Shown: one piece after another, positions 32,801-41,438 of the stretch
Numbering within the stretch: the stretch's first letter is position 1
Layout: the number at the start of each line of letters is the position of its first letter
Assembly (NCBI GenBank): GCA_000310025.1
Contig: FN649726.1
Location: 489,585 to 549,499 of the forward strand
Length of the DNA: 59,915 bases
Direction: 5' to 3'
DNA from: Ectocarpus siliculosus
Lineage: Eukaryota > Sar > Phaeophyceae > Ectocarpales > Ectocarpaceae
The notes under the pieces: generated by a model
The model's database searches: none
What the model was told of the DNA's origin: nothing
The model's input: the letters and a program-made list of their open reading frames with translations, nothing else
Made by a program: the position numbers and the translations under genes

Positions 32801-35800
32801 GAGAAGAGAGTTGAGAGGCCGCACCTTGGTGGCGAGATTCTGAAGGAATTTCCGGTAGTAGCTGAGGCCACCGAGGAGGCTCCTAAGCTGCTTAACATTC
32901 GTCGGCGGCGGCATGTGCGTGAGCGCCCGAACCTTGACGCCATCAGGGCTAACCCCAGCCGGGGAGATGGTGTGACCGAGGAAATTGGCGTGGGTGGCGC
33001 CGACACGAGCCTTCCCTGGAGACAGCTTGAGGTTGTACTGGCGCAGCCGTTTGAAAAACTCGATCATGTTGAGCACGTGTCCCAGAGGTTCCTCATCGAA
33101 ACAGATAACATCATCCAGATAGTCAAGCACACGCTCCAGACCGTGCACCACTCTGTTGATGACCTTGACGAACCAAGACGGGCTTGCGTTGGCTCCTTGC
33201 GGCATCCGAAGCCATTCGAACAACTGCGTGGGATTGCAAAAGGCGGTGAGCGGGACAGTGTCTTCGTCACAAACGATCTGGTGGAAGGCCGAATTGAGAT
33301 CGAAGATGGAGAACACTTTCCCGGTGTAGAGAGAATCCAAGATACCGTCCACCCGAGGGAGACGTTGTCCGTCCAAGTCCACCAGGGCGTTGAGTCGTTT
33401 GTAGTTGACGGTGATGCGAACCGATCCGTCCTTCTTGGGGATGACGACCAGGGGAGAAGCCCAGGGAGAAGTGGAATGCTGAATGAGCCCTGCCGCCAAA
33501 TACTGGTCCAAGACGGCATCCACTTTCTTCTGCATTAACGGGTTAATACGATACGGGCGTGATGCGACGGGCTTCGTCCCTGCGGGGACAGAAAGAGTGA
33601 ATGGCATGACGGTGCAGGAACCAAAATCGGTTTTCGAAGTAGAGAACACGTCGGAATACTCAACAAGGGCGTCGGCCAAACGATCAATAGCCTCCGGTGT
33701 CCATCCCGGGTTGTGTAGATCGAAAGCGATGTCGTGCATATGTGCGGGCAGCCTAGTCCACAATCGCAGAAAACTGGAGCGCTGGGCCTCGGAGAAGCGG
33801 TCAAGCAGTTCTTGTGGAGGCGGCTTCGGAGGAGGCGGGGCGGAGGCTGGGTCCGGAGAGCGGCGAGTCCCGGACTTGGGGCCAACGGCGTTGACCCGAT
33901 GCGGTGATGTAGAGGACGGGGGGGCGGTGGGAGTCGAAGATGGAGCCGCCTTCAGGGTTTCTACCGGTACTCGTAATAGCGGTGCAGCAGACACGCCAAG
34001 AACGTCGCCCGGCTCCAATTCGGCACAACCTGCAAGGGGAATACGCTGAAGACCATTGGAAACAAATGCATCGGGGGACGAAAGTGCACCCACTTCAGGT
34101 CGGAACGATACGAGATATTCGCCGATCAGCGCAGGCATGCCCGAAGAACGGACGAGGTCCACCTCAACAAGGGTAGGCTCCGGCCCCAAGGAAATGCCCG
34201 AGCTCCCTGCATATTTGAGGTGAAACGAAGAGGCAGGAGCGTCGTCGTGTGTAGCGTAAACACAAGCGCCAGCGGCGAAACGTGGAGAGAGCGTGAGCTC
34301 GCCCATAATCCGGCCGTCCGGTCCAGGGTGGGGGAGGGTGGTGAACACGCGAGAGTTGAACCGCATCCAGCTATCACGACCCAGAAGCACGGCGTGCCCC
34401 ATGGCGGCATCTGGAACAACGCAGGCCCAGACCGCCAAAGAAGCGGTAGCTCGAGCTCCATGAAGAAAATTAACGGTGAGACGAACTGACCGAGTGGTCA
34501 CAAGGGCGGGTCCATCACCAAACCCACCCCAACGACGAGAGGGCGAAACACGAACGCTGCCAGCTGTCAAGGCTCCAGCGGCAATCATGGCGGTGACCAC
34601 GGAGTCGGACACAAAAGACGCAGGAGACCCAGAGTCCAGCAGTGCCACTCGCGCGAGTTGAGAAGTGGCTGTAGGTCCTCCATGCACCAGAACCCGGGTG
34701 GTGTAAGAGTCCGAGTCCAACAGGAGCGTGCCGCCGACCAGATCGGGCCCGTGTTCCAGAAGAGGAGGTTGGTCTGCACAAGCGGAGGTCGAGGCCACCA
34801 GATGAACCCCGGGAGCATGGTCCCCCGGAGCGTCCAAACGGAGACAAGCTGGGTCTTCACCCCGGTCCTCCCGTGACGACGAACCGGCCGCGGTAGCAAC
34901 CTCGTGGATGCGTCTACGGCCGTGGGGAAGAGGCTGCGAAATGGGGGGGGTGGGGGAAGTGGAGGCGGGGAGAGCTTCGCCAGACAGGGGATGATCCCGC
35001 AAAAGGCGCCGAACTTCCGTCAAAGCTTTTCCCAACAAGTTTTTACCGCTAGACGCCCACTTGGATGAAATTCTAGCCTCCGGAAAGCATGCAGACATGC
35101 CGATACCCCAAACACGATCAAAGGGGCTGGCTTCCGGAAGGAGGCGGGTACCCGTCTCCAGTAAATGTTGTTTCATGTCGTGGTTCTGAGCGAATTTGGC
35201 ATACGACCCCGTAAGCACGATCTCTTCTCGACGACGTTCCCATTCGGCATAGTCAAAAGGACGTACGTTACGACCTAAGTACTTGTGTGTCTTAGGATCG
35301 GTTGCAGCCATGATTTTGTCATACGACGTCATATCCCCAAACAACTTCGCTTTTTCAGACATCATAAATTGCTCACCACATGAATAACGTACCCCCAGTA
35401 CGTCAAAAGCCGAGGGAGTCCATTGCGAGAACACAGACGGAGGTTTCCAGAAGAGGAGGACGTCATCCGAAGCGTACTCGCATTTGTCATCAAACGGCGG
35501 AGCCGGTGCAGGGCGGAGGGGCAAAGAGCGGGCACCAGGCACGGGCGGGGGTGAGCCAAGCGGACGGGTCCTCATCTCCGACGGGGAGGACCCAGAAAGC
35601 GAGGGAGGAGCGGGCGAAGTCGTTCCGGTCCATGATCCGGAGGGCGGCCTACGAGCGGCGGCTCCGGCGAGGTCAATGTTAGCAGAGGCCATTCGGCTAT
35701 GAGAGACCCGTTCGTTAGGAGAAGTCTTTCCTGCGGCAGACGGATGTGTGTGAATGGACGCAGGGCGCTCTGGACTACTCCCCCGTGACAAAGGAGCCGA

Positions 35801-36304
35801 ACCTTCCACAGAATGGTGGGCACTACCATCCGATCCCGATGGCAGTGGTGCAGTCAGCACGTTGTGGGCAGCAGAGGAAGACGCCTTCGTATCAGGTGCT
35901 GTCACACGGGGGCAGCGGACGGTCGAAGACAACGAAAGCTGCGAAAGAGAAGGAGAATCGACGGGATCCCCGGCGAATGTAGAAGAAGGCTCGTGTGCTA
36001 TCCGAGAAGAGGCCCGGCTGACAACACCAGAAGAGTCTTGGCGAACAGTAGTAGACGAGGTTCTTGTTCCTTCTGTAACCCGAGACGACGAGGTGAGCAG
36101 GGGTGAACCGCTCGACGTCTTACCTCCCTGTCGCCCACACCACAAAGGTTGTGCCGAAGTGGGTTTGTCATGTCCAATACCAGCAGACGATGAGGCGGGC
36201 GACGAGGAGGCGGGCCGAGAAATTAAACGTGATTTGGGGACATCGGGAGTATCCAAAGAAGTAGGCTGTACACGAACATCTTGGGAGACTCCAAAAGGGT
36301 GCAC
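29900..36304 (-). CDS. pol: Pol polyprotein: NADAR - protease - RT - RNase H - integrase (2134 codons)
   Basis: Open from the gag UGA to a UAA. Residues about 284-437 are a NADAR/YbiA (DUF1768) domain: SCGEQFMMSEKAKLF, YAKFAQN, EASPFDRVWGIG, SGKNLLGKALTEVRRLL. Residues about 550-650 are a retropepsin (LLDSGSPASF and LLGRDSW). RT covers about 905-1170 with FSIFDLNSAFHQI and YLDD at 1062-1065; RNase H about 1200-1330 (LCSDACIDGFGASL, LDLEA, YSDHKAL). Integrase has a zinc-binding HACHTAASFHLGVH...CLVC and a DDE core (VGVDFFG, LLSDNG, GGTERVNH). Each catalytic motif I looked for is present, so the enzyme set looks intact. The annotated first codon is GTG; the frame is open back to the UGA. Confidence 0.9.
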   Translation of the reverse strand: MHPFGVSQDVRVQPTSLDTPDVPKSRLISRPASSSPASSSAGIGHDKPTSAQPLWCGRQGGKTSSGSPLLTSSSRVTEGTRTSSTTVRQDSSGVVSRASSRIAHEPSSTFAGDPVDSPSLSQLSLSSTVRCPRVTAPDTKASSSAAHNVLTAPLPSGSDGSAHHSVEGSAPLSRGSSPERPASIHTHPSAAGKTSPNERVSHSRMASANIDLAGAAARRPPSGSWTGTTSPAPPSLSGSSPSEMRTRPLGSPPPVPGARSLPLRPAPAPPFDDKCEYASDDVLLFWKPPSVFSQWTPSAFDVLGVRYSCGEQFMMSEKAKLFGDMTSYDKIMAATDPKTHKYLGRNVRPFDYAEWERRREEIVLTGSYAKFAQNHDMKQHLLETGTRLLPEASPFDRVWGIGMSACFPEARISSKWASSGKNLLGKALTEVRRLLRDHPLSGEALPASTSPTPPISQPLPHGRRRIHEVATAAGSSSREDRGEDPACLRLDAPGDHAPGVHLVASTSACADQPPLLEHGPDLVGGTLLLDSDSYTTRVLVHGGPTATSQLARVALLDSGSPASFVSDSVVTAMIAAGALTAGSVRVSPSRRWGGFGDGPALVTTRSVRLTVNFLHGARATASLAVWACVVPDAAMGHAVLLGRDSWMRFNSRVFTTLPHPGPDGRIMGELTLSPRFAAGACVYATHDDAPASSFHLKYAGSSGISLGPEPTLVEVDLVRSSGMPALIGEYLVSFRPEVGALSSPDAFVSNGLQRIPLAGCAELEPGDVLGVSAAPLLRVPVETLKAAPSSTPTAPPSSTSPHRVNAVGPKSGTRRSPDPASAPPPPKPPPQELLDRFSEAQRSSFLRLWTRLPAHMHDIAFDLHNPGWTPEAIDRLADALVEYSDVFSTSKTDFGSCTVMPFTLSVPAGTKPVASRPYRINPLMQKKVDAVLDQYLAAGLIQHSTSPWASPLVVIPKKDGSVRITVNYKRLNALVDLDGQRLPRVDGILDSLYTGKVFSIFDLNSAFHQIVCDEDTVPLTAFCNPTQLFEWLRMPQGANASPSWFVKVINRVVHGLERVLDYLDDVICFDEEPLGHVLNMIEFFKRLRQYNLKLSPGKARVGATHANFLGHTISPAGVSPDGVKVRALTHMPPPTNVKQLRSLLGGLSYYRKFLQNLATKVRPLNSLLKQDVPFKYTPGMVKVVKTLLSELARPPVLVFPDWAAVEDNSRPLRLCSDACIDGFGASLEQEQLDGSVRPIVYISRATLPADRNWTVLDLEAGGIVWAIKRLRGYLWSTKFIIYSDHKALESIGKVGEHNARVQRWLEFLSNFTYTLKYRKGSANGNADFLSRLPLPAQDTDTTGPDCIDGVDHAGVFLIRACGLNYHSSSTPEVGLGGLRPPCSAGVFSPPALQPSDFGDFRRHHPRRLDVRSNSPIDYQDFRRSSGVFVVSHVSASPVPVSSLAPATSRGMSPAASLANRYVHVLSSLPERGPLISSRTRAKTTAASGGAVTGPTYFGRQPRATIVPRASSTARRPSRSRSTNKTIRTGTRPLPSSAKPTSAFSSTASAPPVPSPASARAASSVLPSIQVSPGTSPLPMPPPRVTPLSATSPVVEAPRSTASSVGSLDSGLEPTDLDPSHLRACVQSFGTVDWAREQQRESECVVAMRFLSRGSPSPPPSDLLTLSAPLRSPRLDDVLALAAKTRLHKTDDNVTLLVHKSAPSPIGRSGGRTTRLPDTGVPRVYVPMLMRPWVLHACHTAASFHLGVHRTQRLLERFYWWIGLDRSVRWWLRACLVCQARKTSRQTARWPVIAMPLPQGPGTVVGVDFFGPLPVTAKGNSYILLFTDRFSRRADMFAVTAAEFTAKGTAHIFVNQYMTKWGCPTTLLSDNGLHFCSKLSMAIYEVMKIKKVTTSSYHPQTNGGTERVNHTMAQMLAVVVNEQQNDWDVHLPHVEFAYNNSVNQSTGLAPNEIHIGRIPRLPLSVFDHPTVGGHQSLARDQLEYCNLAVDRQRRAYDLVREYNALKISRVERRNSSLLDAIHKLPQFTVGGWAWVYNTAATIRQGVRNDTDQQVLKAKFALSWTGPYKVLAVGPASADATPDGSPLARKLLYLDLPSDLSGPAARCRVSVLRCKPCRNPYETDDLPQSLPAELSR
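34994..35455 (-). CDS. NADAR (YbiA/DUF1768) domain within pol
   Basis: About 154 residues lying between a Ser/Pro-rich linker and the protease. The series FWKPPSVFSQW, GVRYSCGEQFMMSEKAKLF, LGRNVRPFDYAEW, YAKFAQN, LLETG, LPEASPFDRVWGIG and GKNLLGKALTEVRRLL follows the NADAR pattern from the N-terminal strand to the last helix. NADAR proteins cleave N-glycosidic bonds of riboflavin intermediates or remove ADP-ribose from guanine. The same domain in the same place is kept in the older copy at 55.56-56.03 kb. I do not know this as a standard Ty3/gypsy domain. Confidence 0.85.
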
Positions 36305-36352
36305 GGTGGTTGCTGTTGACGGTAGTACCGGCTGAACTCCGCCATCGGCAAG

Positions 36353-36355
36353 TCA
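36353..36355 (-). promoter_or_regulatory. In-frame UGA between gag and pol (candidate readthrough stop)
   Basis: gag ends AAG AAA TGA CTT. The following 16 codons to the pol frame contain no stop and no frame change. The relative at 54691-54693 has AAA AAC TGA CAT in the same place and frame. A C after UGA favours leakiness in eukaryotes. Confidence 0.65.
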
Positions 36356-38023
36356 TTTCTTACCCTTCCAGCCCCTCTTAGCCGAAGTGGAAGTCTCCGA
36401 CGAGGATTCTGTGTGTGAGGACTGTTTCATGTCCGATGTGTCAAATGAGCGGCGGGCTCGTCCGGAGGAGTGATTACGGGGTGGGTTGCGTCCTGTAGGG
36501 CGTCTATACGAGGTCATGCGCTTTTTCAACCGACTCCAAAGTGCGGGATCTTTTTCCATGCAGAGCTTGATGTCATTGTTAAGCAGGCCTGTGGCGTTAA
36601 TGAAACCACGAGTACAGGATTTGAAGGAGTGATCTTCGCCTAAGCAGTTGAGGCACTTGCCCTTGTAAAGCCGAAGCGCGTTGCGGCGGTCTTCAGCTGA
36701 GACCAAGGGGGTGAACAATGGCGGATCATTCTTGGTTAGAGCCATCTCACTAGCGACATTGTACACCTCTTGAAAGTGTCCTTGCAACGGCCAGTCGCTG
36801 TAGTGCAACAGAAAAGGGTCCCGATCATCATTAGGCAGGGGGTCAACACTCATCACCGCAGCCGAAGAACCTCGGCTCCACGAAGGGGTCACCGACGAAT
36901 GCAACGCCGAAGAAGCTACAGCACGCGAAACAGCAGACGAACTCCTAGCATTCGTGGAAGACACCGAAAAAAATTCGTCCCCATGTTTCGCCGGCGTGTG
37001 CGCGAATGCACGCTTGTCCAACGCATCCCACATATCGTCCAAGCACGAAGCATGTCGCCCAAAAGGGGCTTCCATGGAGAGCTGCTCATCCTTGTACACC
37101 TGTCCAGACACTACGGGAAACTGCTTCAACATGGAGTCTCGAACAGCTATCTGCACTTGCGCATCCGAAGGCTTGAACGCGTGGTGAGAAACCATGACGG
37201 TCATGGCCAGAGCCTTATAGCGACGAATGTATTCTCCGTAAGTCTCGCCGGTGGACACGCCAAAACTACGAAGACAATCAATCCCCGAGCTCTTGTCTTG
37301 AGTGTCCCAGGCAGCCGCCAATTTCTGGATGAAGAACGCGTACGTCGAGGGCCCGGCCGGTTCCTTGCGCAGATGGTTTTCTACCTGTTGGAAAGTGGCA
37401 TCAAGAAATTCCAGCGTGGCACGGTTGATGGTTTGACCTTCAACGACAGCAGCACGAACACGTTTGCGCAACAACGGAAGCCATCCTGCGACCCAGGCGG
37501 AGGAAGTGAAAGTCTGCTTGCGTTTGACGTCGCTTTTGTTGAGGATCTCGGTGACCACGCCCTTGCAGCTAGACGCGAAACGAGCAAATTCATCGGGATC
37601 AGAACCAAGGGGCAAGCGTGTGACACTATCAAGTTGTTCCGGCTTCAGTTTGTCCATCTTGTCTTGAATGCGAATGGTGTCGGCCTCCGCTGCAGCGGCG
37701 TCCGCGGCGTCCAAAGCCTCCTGCCGCGCTCTCGCCCCCGTGGAAGACAAAGGCAAGCTAGCATCATCCGGAGGCAACGGCGATGTCGCGTGGGCCGGTG
37801 ACGCGATGACGTGGCCGGTCGCCAAGCAAGGATCGAGCAGGATAGACGGACGCGGGAGGGGGGGGGGCACCACCAAGCTACCGCCCACGGCTTCCCCTCC
37901 TTTAAACTTGGCGTCAGCGGCATTACACGGTAAGCGGGTGCTGGACGCGGCCTCCACACTGCTGTATGTTGTTGTCACGCTTTCTTCACAATCACTGGGT
38001 TGTTGGTTATATGGTCTCACCAC
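36353..38023 (-). CDS. gag: Gag C-terminal part: capsid-like region and zinc knuckle
   Basis: Capsid-like helices (PLGSDPDEFARFASSC, GWLPLLRKRVRAAV, SFGVSTGETYGEYIRRYK) are followed by a CCHC knuckle, CLNCLGEDHSFKSC, and a basic tail. The first about 60 codons are not real gag: they read through PBS and LTR-end sequence brought in by the inversion, and then enter VVPPPLPRPSIL in frame. In the relative at 52-54.7 kb the same region continues upstream into the gag N-terminus. The N-terminal half of this copy's gag is on the opposite strand at 38.0-41.4 kb. Confidence 0.8.
   Translation of the reverse strand: MVRPYNQQPSDCEESVTTTYSSVEAASSTRLPCNAADAKFKGGEAVGGSLVVPPPLPRPSILLDPCLATGHVIASPAHATSPLPPDDASLPLSSTGARARQEALDAADAAAAEADTIRIQDKMDKLKPEQLDSVTRLPLGSDPDEFARFASSCKGVVTEILNKSDVKRKQTFTSSAWVAGWLPLLRKRVRAAVVEGQTINRATLEFLDATFQQVENHLRKEPAGPSTYAFFIQKLAAAWDTQDKSSGIDCLRSFGVSTGETYGEYIRRYKALAMTVMVSHHAFKPSDAQVQIAVRDSMLKQFPVVSGQVYKDEQLSMEAPFGRHASCLDDMWDALDKRAFAHTPAKHGDEFFSVSSTNARSSSAVSRAVASSALHSSVTPSWSRGSSAAVMSVDPLPNDDRDPFLLHYSDWPLQGHFQEVYNVASEMALTKNDPPLFTPLVSAEDRRNALRLYKGKCLNCLGEDHSFKSCTRGFINATGLLNNDIKLCMEKDPALWSRLKKRMTSYRRPTGRNPPRNHSSGRARRSFDTSDMKQSSHTESSSETSTSAKRGWKGKK
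37838..37921. repeat. Inversion junction: inverted copies of PBS/LTR end and of a gag segment
   Basis: 37874-37921 (48 bp) is the exact inverse of 41423-41470 (LTR end plus PBS). 37838-37874 (37 bp) is the inverse of 41387-41423 with one mismatch. The two blocks are in swapped order, as expected when a segment was inverted with its ends duplicated. Confidence 0.9.
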
Positions 38024-39351
38024 CCACGAGAATCTAGACTTAGCCTTCTCTGCTTCTTCTCCTGTCGAGATGCTGGCTTGCGATGCGTTTGCTAAGCGTC
38101 CGCGGGACTGGGACCTTGCGAAGGATACGCGCCTCGGCGGTCATCGCGATGTTGTAGGTGATTTTTCCTACGTTCGCCGCCCCTCCCGAGCTATTTTGTC
38201 TGCATCGGCGGTCCATGAAGTTATTTCGGTGGCGGACACGCTTTGCATGCAGCAACCGGAGTTGTTGCCTTTGTGTAGTGGGACTCGAGATGATAGCATG
38301 CTTCCCGCGTCCGCTACCACCTCTACTGCATTCATGCCGGCGTACCGGCCGATGTCCGCGGATTTCCCTGTGGTGCTCTCCGATTTGACTCCGCTTGTTT
38401 CGACGTGGAGAGCATTGTGTGCACACAAATTGGGTGTCAGCCGCCCCACCAGCCTTCCCTCCATTTTTCGCAATCACATGGAATTTTTTTTTGGAGCATC
38501 ATTCACCCTCAAGGCATTTGAATGGAAACCTTTCACCAGCGCAAACCCACAGCGGTCTTTGCTCGCACTTCGGCACCCGTTGCGGAGGAACGCCGTGCTG
38601 CTCTGCGTGTGTTTTGGTCGGACAATCTCGTGTCTCCATTTAATACCGGTCCTTTTGTGCTAGCTTCCACTGCTGTGTATGCGTGGCATGGTGTGCTTTT
38701 GGACGCCTTTTCTGCTTGGTTGGATCCGCTTCAACCTCGTGTGCATCAAGCTTTTATCACCGGGCGTATGCTATCCTGTGATCTCCGTTTTTCGCATGGA
38801 CCTCGGCTTGCTTCTACCGCGATTACGCCCCGCTTTACTGTTTCCGCTGCAATCGGTTCTGCTGTCGCAACAGCGGTTGGGGGTGACACATCTGCTGTTG
38901 CTGGCCGTTCTGCACTTGTAAAAATCGATAGTAGCTGCTCTTCCTCTGGCCCTGTCTTTTTGAAAAAAGAGAACACCATGTCCAGCGGCTACGTGGAACT
39001 GATGGATGGCAATGAGGAAATCCTCGATTACGAGGCCGAGGGCGAGCCGTCCACCGCGGAGCTGATTGCAGGGGCCGGGACGGGCGACGAGAGCGAGTCC
39101 ACTCCAGGCGCGTCCACAGCTGATGACCTGAGGAACAACATCGCCACGGCGGATCCGGCGGACCTGGAGCAGGCGTACACCGCTGGACGGATCTACCTGC
39201 GCGACGTGGTCAGGGCAGCTCGTTTGTCTCCTGGTTCCCCCATTTGCGCTCGCCCTTTCTCGCTCCCGCAGGAAGACACGGTGATGCACTTGCCGCAAGA
39301 TGAGTTCGTCGCCTATCAAGAATTGACCGAGATGTGGCACCGCGGTCTGGC

Positions 39352-39655
39352 TAGCAAGGTAGCGGCGGCGGAAGAGCGGAAACTGCTGGAGGAGCGTGAG
39401 GCTGCTCTGGCGGATGATGCGAGGAAGCAGGAGGAGGAGCGTGAGGCTGCTCTGGCGGAGGCTGCGAGGAAGCAGGCGAAGGAGCGTGAGGCGGCTCTGG
39501 CGGAAGCTGCGAGGAAGCAGGAGGAGGAGCGTCAGGCTGCTCTGGCGGAGGCTGCGAGGAAGCAGGAGGAGGAGCGCGAGGCTGCTCGGGCTGCTGCGCA
39601 GAAGAAAGCGGAACTAGCGGCGCGCGAGGAGTATGTCCGGGCTGCTAGGGCGAAG
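39352..39655 (+). repeat. Coding tandem repeat: charged coiled coil
   Basis: Four to five copies of EEEREAALAEAARKQ-like 45-54 bp units predict a long single helix or coiled coil. The relative has only a short EEEAEAAARAERKRR stretch at the matching place (about 51.5 kb). Confidence 0.85.
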
Positions 39656-41261
39656 CAGGGGGCGCTCTGATCACGGCTGGAGGACCTCGAGCACCGGCCG
39701 CAAGCTTCAACTTTGCTTTCGCGACCCGCCCATCGTCGTGTCGTGCCCCCTCCCACGCCCCAGGCGGCTCCGGAAGGGGCTGCTGCTCCCCAGTTTTCTG
39801 TGACGCTGGGTAGGCCGGCCAGGGATGCCGACGGCGCGTCGGACGACGAAGCCGAGGAGTACAGGTTTCAAGCGGAAGACACAGCGTTCCTGTCCCGTCC
39901 CCTTTCCACGCCCACACACGTGATCACCTTCCATGATGCTGATCGAACTAGTGCCCTTTTTGCGTGGGATGGCCTCCAACAAATTGTGCGTGACCGCTGT
40001 CCCGATTCTTATACAGACCTTGGTTTTGCACATCTTGTATCGAGTCCATTCCTCGACCAGCTTGAACCGTCCTTACGACAGAGTGTGTTTCGGTTAGTGT
40101 CTGCTCTCCGTAGGGCTTCTTTCACCGAGGGTCCCCAGGGAACAGCGGTGGTGGTGCACAATGGGGGAATTCGGTTGCCGCTAGCTCGTACTGCAACTAA
40201 CGAAGATTTTCAGCATGATCTGCAGCTCCCTCAGCAGGATTCTGCAAGCCGTGTCCATGCTTCCGGAGGGACCAAGGACTACAGTCTGTCGGCGGCTCCT
40301 GCCCCCACCAGCCGGAGGAGCCGTTGGGGTGATCAAGCCCCCACGGACAAGAGCGGGACGGCCGAGCGCACTTCGCGAGGGCCGGGTGTCGAAGAATGGC
40401 GGGCGGGGGTACGCGGGAACCCAACCTCCCAGATCTTCGTCCAAGCGTCGACACCGCGAGAGCCGGAGCCGGAGCCGGAGCCGGAGCACCGACCGACAGC
40501 AACGTCACGCGCCTTCGTCTCGGCGTGGTCGCAGCCGGAGCAGCGACCGTCGCGGGAGCAACACGCCTTCGCGTAGGCGTAGCCGCAGCCGGAGCCCGAC
40601 GAGGAGCGGGGGCAACAGCAGGGCGACCAGCTCGGACAGCGGTCGAGGGGGCAAAGGGCGACGGAAGTCAGGTCGGGGTCGCAGGCAAGTGCAGTATGAT
40701 CGGTGTGATTTTCGTAGTTCTGGGCTGTTGGGGGAACGCAAGAATGCCTCAGAAGATGGTTCTCTCTGTTCTTCGCCACGGGTTTTGCGCCCCCCCGCTG
40801 ATGTAGGACCGTCGCCCGTGTCTACCTTGGCGTTCAAACTTGCCAACATGCAACTTCGTGAACATTCCGCCGCGGTTAAAAGCCATGCCCCTACACACAC
40901 CGTGGTAGATCCGCCCACATCTTCCTTGCCTTTGGACGAACGGGTTGGTTCACCGCACAATGCTGCATCACACGCCTCGACTTCGGCTTCCCGTACTGAA
41001 ATGCTGTTGGAACAAGTGCTCACTCTCCTGCGCGCGCAAACGCCTGGCCAAGTTGTGGATGCTGCTGCCGACTCGAATGTACCACCTTCTGTGCCCTCGA
41101 ACGCCCCTAGCATACCATTTTCTGCCCCACCTTTTTCGTCACGAGCGCATTTGGCACCACTGCAAGACCACGCTTCGAGTTCCTCGGGAGTTCGTCCAGG
41201 GCACGAGGTTCATGAAGAGGCGGCTGCCAGGGCCACGGCAGTGTCATCGTCATCAGCGCCG

Positions 41262-41405
41262 ACCGCCCCAGCTCTGCCGCACCAGCCTTTGGTGGTGCCA
41301 TCAGAGTCGACCGCTCCAGCTCTGCCGCAACAGCCTTTGGTGGTGCCATCAGCGTCGACCGCCCCAGCTCTGCCACAACAGCCTTTGGTGGTGCCCACCC
41401 CCCTC
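41262..41405 (+). repeat. Three 48-bp tandem repeats
   Basis: TAPALPxQPLVVPSxS is repeated three times. The inversion breakpoint block starts inside the last unit. Confidence 0.9.
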
Positions 41406-41422
41406 CCGCGTCCGTCTATCCT

Positions 41423-41436
41423 GCCGCTGACGCCAA
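41423..41436 (-). promoter_or_regulatory. Primer-binding site of the 14-kb element
   Basis: TTGGCGTCAGCGGC lies two bases downstream of the 5' LTR on the coding strand. The TGG start fits pairing with a tRNA CCA end. The relative has CTGGCGTCGTCTGGC at 49733. The tRNA is not identified. Confidence 0.6.
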
Positions 41437-41438
41437 GT

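Larger units (their letters stand above)
38044..41430 (+). pseudogene. Inverted gag N-terminal part of the 14-kb element
   Basis: Plus-strand pieces 38044-38530, 38522-39670, 39713-40576 and about 40577-41430 follow each other in different frames. They match, in order, the plus-strand gag N-terminus at 49.9-53.2 kb (WDLA, VGDFSYVR, DDSMLP, AYRP, ADFPVVLSDLTP, HQAFITGRMLSC, LADMQLREHS). The region has a long Ala/Glu/Arg coiled coil (39352-39655) with about 16-residue repeats, an Arg/Ser-rich part at 40.4-40.7 kb, and a 16-residue repeat TAPALPQQPLVVPSAS three times. Frame breaks and wrong orientation mean it cannot be made as one protein with gag here. Confidence 0.75.

Noticed and set aside
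32612-33538. 308-codon plus-strand open frame inside pol
   Set aside because: Opposite strand of the RT region; the minus frame has all RT motifs.
36770-37801. 343-codon plus-strand open frame opposite gag
   Set aside because: Shadow of the minus-strand gag, which has capsid-like and zinc-knuckle motifs.
40333-41113. Minus-strand open frames rich in Arg, Pro and Cys opposite the inverted gag N-terminus
   Set aside because: Antisense shadows of the repeat-rich coding strand; the plus strand matches the relative at 52 kb.
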